From the NCBI GenBank assembly GCA_017651425.1, contig JAGCCZ010000031.1, forward strand, positions 19,335-83,334: DNA of 64,000 nt, written 5' to 3'. Position numbers and translations under genes: made by a program. The stretch is from Bacteroidales bacterium. GTDB taxonomy: Bacteria > Bacteroidota > Bacteroidia > Bacteroidales > WCHB1-69. The notes beneath the pieces were generated by a model that saw only the letters and a program-made list of their open reading frames with translations, made no database searches and was not told the DNA's origin. This document shows positions 17,354-24,517 of this stretch, piece after piece (position 1 is the first letter of the stretch; every line of letters begins with the position of its first letter).

Positions 17354-18787
17354 TTAGAATCGGAAATAGATGAAGGGATTGTAACTGCCGGCGACTAAAA
17401 AGCTGCTTACCGTCAGCAACAGGATGGCGATGGCGGCGATGGTGCCGATGTGCTGCAGGTGCCATAGCGGTTTGTTGCCTCTAACGATGGCTGTCTGAAG
17501 GGCTTCATGGCAGCGGACGAACAGCGGGGTGCAGCCGGCCACGCCTATGATGGCAAACAGGATGAACGAAGGCTGGAAGTATTGCTGCAGGAACAGGCCG
17601 CTGCCGGAGCCGCTAACGAAGACGAACATCTGCCGCACATAGTGCAAAGCGTATATTATTCCGTCGGCACGGAAGATGACTAATGCGATGACCACCACCA
17701 GCAGCGCGTACAGATGTTGCACAGGCTTGAAAAACTTGCCTATAACGCGGTCAAAGCCGATGCGCTCCAGCACCATGAAGGAACCATGAAGAAGGCCCCA
17801 AACCACAAAATTCCAGCTGGCCCCGTGCCAAAGGCCCGTGAGGAAGAAAACGATGTAGAGATTGAGGAAGGTGCGTTTCTCGCCCTTGCGGTTCCCACCC
17901 AACGGGATGTATAGGTAATCTTTGAGCCAGGCCGAAAGGGTGATGTGCCAGCGTCGCCAGAATTCGCGGATGGAAGTGGCGAGATATGGGAAGTTGAAGT
18001 TCTCGGGGAATCGGAACCCGAACATACGTCCCAATCCGATGGCCATGTCGGAATAGCCGGCGAAATCGTGGTAGATTTGCAGCGAGTAGCAAAGGGCACC
18101 GATCCAAAGTGCCCACCATGGCATGGTTTCCGGTGCACGCACGAAGATGTCGTCAACAATGATGGCCATTTGGTTTGCGATGAAAACCTTACGTGCCAAC
18201 CCAATGCAGAAGCGGCGAATGCCCTCATACATGTTCCCGAAGCTGAAATCACGATTTGAGAGTTGCGGCTCGATTTCATGGTAGCGGATAATGGGCCCGG
18301 CTATAAGTTGCGGAAACAGGGCGATGTAGGTGCCTAATTTGATGATGTTAGTCTGCGCCCGCACCTGACCCCGATATACGTCCACCAAATAAGAGATGCT
18401 CTGGAAAGTGTAGAAGGAGATGCCGATAGGCAATACTATGTTCTGCAGAGTGATTGGCGACATGCCAAACACGCCACCCAAGATGTTGAAATTGTCCACT
18501 ATAAAGTTGGCGTATTTGAAAAATGCCAGTGCGGACAAATCTAAGATGACGGCTAACACTAACCAGAAGGTCCGCCGATGTCGTCGCGCGATGAGCAGAC
18601 CGCAAATGTAGTTTACCAAAATGGATACAAGGAGAATCAGCGTGTAGCTGACACCGCCCCAAGCATAAAAGAGGATGCTGGCGATGAACAAAAGTGTGTT
18701 CTGATAGGGCACTCGCCGACATAATGCCAACAAGCATACAACAATGGGAAGGAATAGGAATAAGAAGGTCAGCGAGCTGAAAACCAT
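17354..18787 (-). CDS. MBOAT family O-acyltransferase (AlgI-like)
   Basis: A 477-residue polytopic membrane protein with about a dozen helices. The MBOAT core is clear: SISYLVDVYRG, FPQLIAGPI, ENFNFPYLATSIREFWRRWHITLSAWLKDYLYIPLGGNRKG, and the active-site His321 in TGLWHGASWNFVVWG. Together with the downstream AlgJ-like protein it should move and attach acetyl groups to an extracytoplasmic glycan. The start at 18787 gives MVFSSLTFLFLFLP, the usual AlgI beginning. rfbB lies 30 bases upstream on the same strand. Confidence 0.93.
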   Translation of the reverse strand: MVFSSLTFLFLFLPIVVCLLALCRRVPYQNTLLFIASILFYAWGGVSYTLILLVSILVNYICGLLIARRHRRTFWLVLAVILDLSALAFFKYANFIVDNFNILGGVFGMSPITLQNIVLPIGISFYTFQSISYLVDVYRGQVRAQTNIIKLGTYIALFPQLIAGPIIRYHEIEPQLSNRDFSFGNMYEGIRRFCIGLARKVFIANQMAIIVDDIFVRAPETMPWWALWIGALCYSLQIYHDFAGYSDMAIGLGRMFGFRFPENFNFPYLATSIREFWRRWHITLSAWLKDYLYIPLGGNRKGEKRTFLNLYIVFFLTGLWHGASWNFVVWGLLHGSFMVLERIGFDRVIGKFFKPVQHLYALLVVVIALVIFRADGIIYALHYVRQMFVFVSGSGSGLFLQQYFQPSFILFAIIGVAGCTPLFVRCHEALQTAIVRGNKPLWHLQHIGTIAAIAILLLTVSSFLVAGSYNPFIYFRF

Positions 18788-18817
18788 GTTCCTGCAAGGT
18801 TGTGGGATCGGGGCCGA

Positions 18818-19870
18818 CTATCGTCCCTCGTACATCTTCCTGTAGTACTCCACGTATGCGCCAGAGGTGACATGTTCCAGCCACTCCTCATGCGAGAGAT
18901 ACCAATCCACGGTTTTTTCGAAACCCTCGTCAAATTTCACCTTCGGGCTCCAGCCCAGCTCGTTTTTGATCTTGGTCGGGTCGATGGCGTAGCGAAGGTC
19001 GTGGCCCGCGCGGTCGGCAACGTAGGTGATGAGCGACAGCGAGGCACCTTCGGGACGGCCCAACTTGCGGTCCATGATCTCAATCAGCTTCTTGATGAGG
19101 TCGATGTTGCGCCACTCGTTGTTGCCGCCGATGTTGTAGGTGGAACCGGGCTGTGCCTTGTGGAAAATGAGGTCGATGGCCTCGGCATGGTCCTCCACAT
19201 AGAGCCAGTCGCGCACATTGATGCCTTTTCCATAGACTGGCAGCGGCTTGTTGTTCTTGATGTTATGAATAAAGAGGGGGATCAGTTTTTCAGGAAACTG
19301 GTTGGGGCCATAGTTGTTGGAACAATTGGAAATCACGGTGGGCAGGCCGTAAGTGTCGTGGTAGGCGCGCACAAAGTGGTCGGCGCTGGCCTTGGCGGCG
19401 GAATAGGGGCTGTGCGGATTGTACGGGGTAGTCTCCGTAAAACTGCCTGTATCGCCCAGAGCGCCATAGACCTCGTCGGTGGAAATCTGGTAGAACTTCT
19501 TGCCCTCGAAACTGCCTTGCCAAATGTTCTTGGCGGCATTGAGCAAATGCACGGTGCCCAACACGTTGGTGTGGATGAAACTCATCGGGTCGGTGATGGA
19601 GCGGTCCACATGCGACTCGGCGGCCAAATGGATGACACCGTCAAATTGATATTCTTCAAAGAGCTTTTGAACAAACTCCTGGTCTTCGATGTCGCCCTTG
19701 ATGAAATGGTAGTTGGGCATACTGTCCACATCGGTCAAGTTCTCAAGATTGCCGGCGTAGGTCAGCTTGTCAAGATTGTAAATTTCATAATCAGGATATT
19801 TGTTGACAAAAAGTCTCACAACATGAGAGCCTATAAAACCGGCACCGCCAGTGATCAGAATTTTCTTCAT
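18818..19870 (-). CDS. rfbB: dTDP-glucose 4,6-dehydratase
   Basis: A 350-residue short-chain dehydrogenase/reductase-type enzyme making dTDP-4-keto-6-deoxyglucose, the precursor of L-rhamnose and other deoxysugars. It shows the NAD motif TGGAGFIGSHVV, the catalytic STDEVYG segment, YSAAKASADHFV with the Tyr/Lys pair, and NNYGPNQFPEKLIP. Length matches the family. rfbA, rfbC and rfbD are not in the window. It heads the run rfbB-MBOAT-AlgJ-like-COG2509 with a -7 box 29 bases upstream of its ATG. Confidence 0.95.
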   Translation of the reverse strand: MKKILITGGAGFIGSHVVRLFVNKYPDYEIYNLDKLTYAGNLENLTDVDSMPNYHFIKGDIEDQEFVQKLFEEYQFDGVIHLAAESHVDRSITDPMSFIHTNVLGTVHLLNAAKNIWQGSFEGKKFYQISTDEVYGALGDTGSFTETTPYNPHSPYSAAKASADHFVRAYHDTYGLPTVISNCSNNYGPNQFPEKLIPLFIHNIKNNKPLPVYGKGINVRDWLYVEDHAEAIDLIFHKAQPGSTYNIGGNNEWRNIDLIKKLIEIMDRKLGRPEGASLSLITYVADRAGHDLRYAIDPTKIKNELGWSPKVKFDEGFEKTVDWYLSHEEWLEHVTSGAYVEYYRKMYEGR

Positions 19871-19899
19871 AAGAATTCAAGATAATAGTAAAGTGGGCG

Positions 19900-19907
19900 C
19901 AAAAATA
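19900..19907 (-). promoter_or_regulatory. -7 promoter box for rfbB and the acyltransferase run
   Basis: The minus strand reads TATTTTTG, 29 bases upstream of the rfbB ATG. It is back-to-back with the plus-strand box at 19955. Confidence 0.6.
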
Positions 19908-19954
19908 CAAAAATATAGGATAAGGGGACATGGAGTTTATATGACTATTTTTTA

Positions 19955-19962
19955 TAATTTTG
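19955..19962 (+). promoter_or_regulatory. -7 promoter box for the lipoprotein/DUF5723 pair
   Basis: TAATTTTG fits TAnnTTTG and lies 30 bases before the chosen ATG at 19993. This placement also favours that start over the upstream in-frame ATG at 19960, which falls inside the promoter. Confidence 0.55.
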
Positions 19963-19992
19963 CAGCTTCTTGTGTACTATACGAACCCAACA

Positions 19993-21498
19993 ATGAAACG
20001 AAAACATATCCTGCTTCTGTTGTTTGTCTGTCTGATGACGACATATTCCTGCCATGACAAGCTTTTTGACTTTGACATCCAGCACATTGAGGCCGATGGG
20101 GATTGGGGAATACCGCTGTTCAACGGTTCCTTTTCCGTAGGCGAGCTCCTTGACCGTTTGGACAGTGTGAGATATCTGCAGGTCGGCGAGGATGGGACAT
20201 TGCTATTCCGTGTTGACGAAGAGATCAAAAATGTCGTCTCCTTAAAGGACATGCTGCATATTGGCGACCAGACCATTGACAAAACGAGCGCATTCAAGGT
20301 CCCGCACCTGCCGGATTTTGGCATTTCCGGCGCCACCCGGTTCAGTTTGAACACACAGGATTTTTTCCTGAAGAGGGTGGAAGTCAAAACCGGCACCCTG
20401 TCCCTGTATTTCAACATTGAAGAATCCTTCCCCTATTCCGCAGAACTTTCTTCGGAAAACATCCTTGACGGGCAGGGCAATCCCATCGTTTTGCACTTGA
20501 GCGACCTCCAACAACAGCAAATCATCGATTTGAGCAATTGTATTATGGAAACCGATGCCGCCGGCTTTGTCAGCTTCTCCGCAAGCGTCTTGGTCGGTAA
20601 CTCAATCCCACTGGACACCATCCATTACAGTTGCCATGTGGAGACAAGGAATATCACGATCAAAAACGTGGTGGGCATGTTCAGGGCGATTCCCTTCGCA
20701 CTTGACGAGTCCGCACCTATCGACATCCCGCAAGATCTCATCCAATTGGATCAGGTCGGCGTGAACAACATTCATTTGAGACTGTTCAGCAGAAACAATC
20801 TGTGTGCCATCAACGGGATTTTAGACGAATTGTCATTTGTGAGAGCCAACGGGACCATAGCGCCGCTACTCCCCGCCCATATCCCGTTCAATTCTCCTTT
20901 ATCTTCCGAGTACATCTTGGCAGCGGAGACTCATATTCCTTCCGTCTCCTTCACATCTGACGTGGACTCTTTGCGCCTCAAATGTCATCTGACCCTCAAC
21001 CCCAATGGCTTTAGTGCAGGAGACATTTCCATAAATGAAAACACCGCTTTGGATCTCAAAATCAATGCGGAGATCCCCACCAACATATCCATTGACAATG
21101 CCATCTTCAAGGACACCATGGACAACGCCTTGCACCATTTGGCTGACACCCTCGATTTCGTCACCATCGAAAGCCTTCTGTTGCGAATTGCTTTCACAAA
21201 CGCGCTTCCCGTGGATTTAATCCCGTACATCGCTTTTTATAACAGCGAAACCGGCGAGGTTTATGTGCCCGACTTGAACGGTTTGCAGATCCATGGCTCA
21301 TACGATGGTCAGCCAGTCGTGCAACAAGCATACTATGTGGAGATTCGGAAAGAAAACATCGCGACCATAAGCGCCGCGGACAAGATGATTTTGAAATTCA
21401 CGGCCAACACCCAAGGTCATGGTGTCACAGTGAACTTCTCTCAATTCATCAAAGCCAACATTGGTGCCCGTATCAAATATTCATCCTTTAATTTGTAG
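19993..21498 (+). CDS. Large lipoprotein of unknown function, paired with DUF5723
   Basis: A 501-residue lipoprotein (MKRKHILLLLFVCLMTTYSC, Cys20). An in-frame ATG 11 codons upstream lacks signal-peptide character and sits in the promoter, so I start at 19993. The mature part begins with the recurring pattern DWGIPLFNGSFSVGELLDRL and is rich in predicted beta strands, with no catalytic motif I recognise. It is six bases upstream of the DUF5723 outer-membrane protein, so the two probably work together at the outer membrane. No function is assigned. Confidence 0.8.
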   Translation: MKRKHILLLLFVCLMTTYSCHDKLFDFDIQHIEADGDWGIPLFNGSFSVGELLDRLDSVRYLQVGEDGTLLFRVDEEIKNVVSLKDMLHIGDQTIDKTSAFKVPHLPDFGISGATRFSLNTQDFFLKRVEVKTGTLSLYFNIEESFPYSAELSSENILDGQGNPIVLHLSDLQQQQIIDLSNCIMETDAAGFVSFSASVLVGNSIPLDTIHYSCHVETRNITIKNVVGMFRAIPFALDESAPIDIPQDLIQLDQVGVNNIHLRLFSRNNLCAINGILDELSFVRANGTIAPLLPAHIPFNSPLSSEYILAAETHIPSVSFTSDVDSLRLKCHLTLNPNGFSAGDISINENTALDLKINAEIPTNISIDNAIFKDTMDNALHHLADTLDFVTIESLLLRIAFTNALPVDLIPYIAFYNSETGEVYVPDLNGLQIHGSYDGQPVVQQAYYVEIRKENIATISAADKMILKFTANTQGHGVTVNFSQFIKANIGARIKYSSFNL

Positions 21499-21504
21499 CG
21501 TGTC

Positions 21505-22938
21505 ATGAAAAGAACACTTACCCTTATCTTGTTCCTTTCACTGTTTGCGACGGTTTCCGCGCAAGATGGAGCCACCCTGCATTTTATGCGGATGAACCCT
21601 TACTCGACCAACTACAATCCATCGACATTCATTCCCTATAGATATTATGTGGGCATGATCGGCATTGGCAACGTGAACGTGGCCGCCTCCAACACGGGCT
21701 TTCATTATAACACGCTGTTCGGGAAAAACGCCGGGAGTCCCATCACCACGATTTATCTGAATGATTTTGTCAACCATTTGGCTCGAAAAGGCAATACCTT
21801 GAACACAAGTGTCGCCTTAAGCCTTGTTGATTTCGGCTTCACGACAAAAAAAATTCGCTTTGCCTTCAGCTATAAAGTTCGGTTTGACGAGAACTTTCTG
21901 TACAACCAGGACCTGTTCGCATTTCCCGTTTATGGAAACATGCACTTTGCAGGCGAGGAGAACGCCGCCCATCCAGACCTGTATGTGGGCCTGAACGCCT
22001 ATCACGAGATTGGCCTGGGCATGCAAACCGAGCTGACGCCCCGGCTTTACCTTGGCGTGAAACCAAAATTGCTGTTCGGGTTGGCAAACGTGCGGGTCAA
22101 AGATGCTTCTGCCACCATCATCACCGATCCTGACGACTACAGCATGTCCCTCTGCTACAATTTGGACGCTTCCGCGATGTGCGCCATCCCCTACTCCATC
22201 GATTCCGCATTCAACGGTGAATTCAACCCTGGCTCATTCAAAGCCGCCGATGCCTTCAAAAATGTCGGGGCCGCCTTGGACTTGGGTCTGACATACAGGA
22301 TTAACGACCAGTTCGGGATCGCGGCATCCCTCTTGGATCTGGGCTTCATTCGCTGGAAAACGAATGGCAACCGCTTCCAAAGCGCCCTGCAGGATGCGGG
22401 CACCTACTACAACGACGGCAGCTTCCTGTTCTCCGGACTCTCCACGGAGGATGTCGAAAGGATCATCAACGACCCGGAGAGCTTCAAGGAGGAGTTACTC
22501 ACCTACTTCCCGCTTCATCACGAAGGAGTGGACCACTACACCACCGCCTTGAACGGACGTTTCATGGTGGAGGGGTATGCCAACGTGGGCCAATGCCATC
22601 GCTTCTCCGCGCTGTTTCAAGGCCGTATAGTCCATAATAAGTTCCTGCCCTCGTTCACAGTGGCATGGAACGGTAATTTCTGGAAAGTTCTGGATGTATG
22701 TGCCACCTATACCATGGCGAAAAAAAGCTATGCCAACATAGGGCTGGGACTTGGCGTCAACATGGCCGTGGTGCAACTGTACATAGCCACGGACAACATC
22801 CTGTCTTTCATCAACTCAAAAAGCATTCAACGTTCCCTGCTGAACACGCCCAACGCCAACGTACAGTTAGGCCTTGTCTTCAACTGGGGCAAGCTGCAGG
22901 AGAAGGAGCTCCGAGCCCGCCAGGCGGCGAAAAATTAG
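21505..22938 (+). CDS. DUF5723 family outer-membrane protein
   Basis: A 477-residue protein with a signal peptide (MKRTLTLILFLSLFATVSAQ) and the DUF5723 pattern: LHFMRMNPYSTNYNPSTF at the mature N-terminus, then alternating aromatic beta strands, and a final NVQLGLVFNWGKLQEKEL. It looks like a FadL/PorV-like beta barrel found only in Bacteroidetes. The preceding gene encodes its lipoprotein neighbour six bases away. Function is not known. The stop is followed at once by a block of dispersed repeats. Confidence 0.82.
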   Translation: MKRTLTLILFLSLFATVSAQDGATLHFMRMNPYSTNYNPSTFIPYRYYVGMIGIGNVNVAASNTGFHYNTLFGKNAGSPITTIYLNDFVNHLARKGNTLNTSVALSLVDFGFTTKKIRFAFSYKVRFDENFLYNQDLFAFPVYGNMHFAGEENAAHPDLYVGLNAYHEIGLGMQTELTPRLYLGVKPKLLFGLANVRVKDASATIITDPDDYSMSLCYNLDASAMCAIPYSIDSAFNGEFNPGSFKAADAFKNVGAALDLGLTYRINDQFGIAASLLDLGFIRWKTNGNRFQSALQDAGTYYNDGSFLFSGLSTEDVERIINDPESFKEELLTYFPLHHEGVDHYTTALNGRFMVEGYANVGQCHRFSALFQGRIVHNKFLPSFTVAWNGNFWKVLDVCATYTMAKKSYANIGLGLGVNMAVVQLYIATDNILSFINSKSIQRSLLNTPNANVQLGLVFNWGKLQEKELRARQAAKN

Positions 22939-22943
22939 TAAAG

Positions 22944-23060
22944 AGTGATCAGTGAGCAGTGATCAGTGATCAGAGGGTGGATGGGCAACGGAGTGCGTTG
23001 CGGAGGTTCTGTGCGACCGGTCATCCCCGTTAGGGGATACATATCTGTAGCTGGGCAGTG
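22944..23060. repeat. Composite intergenic repeat: GATC-rich tandem heptamers plus REP-like unit
   Basis: The block after the DUF5723 stop opens with tandem GTGATCA/GTGAGCA heptamers (22944-22973). A unit at about 22990-23055 follows, containing the palindrome ATCCCCgttaGGGGAT and ending ATATCTGTAGCTGG. The heptamers then resume. The middle unit is repeated almost exactly, in the opposite orientation, at about 55190-55260. No ORF of quality is present in 22939-23318. Confidence 0.8.
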
Positions 23061-23063
23061 AGC

Positions 23064-23245
23064 AGTGAAGAGTGATCAGTGATCAGAAGTTGGGGGATGG
23101 CGCGGGCATGGTATGCGTGGTGCAGGCCGTAGGTCTGCAGGGCTCGGTAGCAACGGCGGCACACAAGCACACACGCACGCCGTAGGTGTGCGGGCGCGGG
23201 TCAGGCTCCCGCGGACCACACGGATCCGCGCGGAAGATGTCCCCT
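23064..23245 (+). repeat. Left arm of an imperfect inverted repeat flanking a lipoprotein gene
   Basis: This arm starts AGTGAAGAGTGATCAGTGAT, continues through GGTGCAGGCCGTAGGTCTGC and GCACGCCGTAGGTGTGCGGG, and ends near CGGAAGATGTCCCC. The reverse complement of 24303-24496 matches it nearly base for base over roughly 180 positions; by eye, about 85% identity. It contains two smaller palindromes centred on CGTAGG/CCTACG. Confidence 0.85.
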
Positions 23246-23318
23246 GTGGGAATCTTCGGCGGTGGCGGATTTTATGTGCGGGTGGCACGCATTGGTGATT
23301 TTTGATGGGATAATAGTG

Positions 23319-24098
23319 CTAAAAATCTGCTGTTATAGGGTGTGAAATCATGTGAGGCTGATTATTCAAAAGAATTTGCTTAAGTCTTATTCTTGGCAAT
23401 TGTCTTCCTTTTCCTTTCTCATTTGCCAAATAAGTTCTCCAAAAGTTGTCGCCTCCAATCAAATCAGGTTGTAAAACATGTAAGGATGAAATACAATCTT
23501 CAAAATGGCATTTTTCGCTCAGGGGAACATTTGCATATCCAACAGTTATCCCGTATGACACATGAAACCATTTCCACGCAAGTCCATTACTAATCCCGTC
23601 ATACACAATGGTATCTATTTTTACAGTTGAGAGGGTATCAAGAAGCTTAAATCTCGTATTTCCAAGCCATTGCCCACTTTCATTGAAAATGCGGTTTTTT
23701 CTTTGTAATTGATAAACAGGGAAAGAAACGCCCGTTGAATCTACGACTAGATAACTTGCGACATACTGAGCAGTGTCTGTATTAACCATTTTGTAAGCTT
23801 GTTCACCGTACTTTTCTAACATGTTGTTTATTAGGAACTGCCACCACCCATTAAAAGAATTATCCGCATATTCTATGAACAAGTATGAGGTTATGGAATC
23901 CCGGTTGTATTCAAAAATATAACATAGATCAGAACCGCCAAGCAAATACGACACTTGTCTCGTGTATGGAATATTCATACAATACCCTACCCTGTCTGTC
24001 CCCGGTTTATAGCAAATCGTAACATAATCCTGTGATTTGCAACCACATAAAACCAAGGCAAGCAAGGTAAGGAAGGTCGTAAGGGGAATGATTTTCAT
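23319..24098 (-). CDS. Lipoprotein of unknown function inside an inverted-repeat cassette
   Basis: A 259-residue lipoprotein (MKIIPLTTFLTLLALVLCGC, Cys20). I start at 24098 because an upstream in-frame ATG adds residues without signal-peptide character. The mature region (QDYVTICYKPGTDRVGYCMNIPYTRQVSYLLGGSDLCYIFEYN) has no motif I recognise. The gene is visibly more A/T-rich than its neighbours. It is bounded on both sides by copies of a roughly 190-bp repeat in inverted orientation and interrupts the otherwise functional gene order between DUF5723 and the Nfn-like gene. Transfer or mobility is an inference. Confidence 0.7.
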   Translation of the reverse strand: MKIIPLTTFLTLLALVLCGCKSQDYVTICYKPGTDRVGYCMNIPYTRQVSYLLGGSDLCYIFEYNRDSITSYLFIEYADNSFNGWWQFLINNMLEKYGEQAYKMVNTDTAQYVASYLVVDSTGVSFPVYQLQRKNRIFNESGQWLGNTRFKLLDTLSTVKIDTIVYDGISNGLAWKWFHVSYGITVGYANVPLSEKCHFEDCISSLHVLQPDLIGGDNFWRTYLANEKGKGRQLPRIRLKQILLNNQPHMISHPITADF

Positions 24099-24119
24099 GG
24101 TCCTGATGATTTGTTGCGG

Positions 24120-24127
24120 CAAAGATA
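24120..24127 (-). promoter_or_regulatory. -7 promoter box for the cassette lipoprotein
   Basis: The minus strand reads TATCTTTG, 21 bases upstream of the ATG at 24098, so the gene carries its own promoter between the inverted repeats. Confidence 0.5.
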
Positions 24128-24302
24128 GAATTTTTTTTACAGTCGGCCTGTTTTTCCCAAAAAAACCGGGAATAAGTTCAACGAGGAAAGTTATGAAAGC
24201 GGGCACAAAATTCTATGAATCAACCAAAGATAATTTTTCGCATTTTTGCCACGTAAAAGATGAGACCGAACCGAACATATAGCCCATCAATTCCACAGTT
24301 TC

Positions 24303-24496
24303 TCGCAGGTGACATTTTCTTTGCGAATTCGTGTGGCCTGCGGAATCCCGACCCGCGCCCGCACACCTACGGCGTGCGCGTGGGCTTGTGTGCCGCCTTT
24401 GCTACCGACACCTGCAGACCTACGGCCTGCACCACACACACCATGCCATCGCCATCCCCCAACTTCTGATCACTGATCACTCTTCACTGATCACTG
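24303..24496 (-). repeat. Right arm of the inverted repeat flanking the lipoprotein gene
   Basis: This is the reverse-complement counterpart of 23064-23245. It runs from GGTGACATTTTC through CACACCTACGGCGTGCG and GCAGACCTACGGCCTGC to the heptamers TGATCACTGATCACTCTTCA. It ends about 20 bases before the stop of the Nfn-like gene. The rest of the gap 24099-24517 holds the lipoprotein promoter and A/T-rich sequence with no credible gene. Confidence 0.85.
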
Positions 24497-24517
24497 GACT
24501 CACAACCACCGCCAAAT

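Noticed and set aside
22944..23090. Tandem GTGATCA heptamers as a CRISPR or replication-origin iteron array
   Set aside because: Units are only 7 bases and vary, there is no spacer pattern, and no rep or dnaA gene is close. They are part of a dispersed repeat found at three sites.
23113..23298. Small reading frames inside the left inverted repeat
   Set aside because: They consist of palindromic repeat sequence; equivalent frames in the other copies are not preserved.
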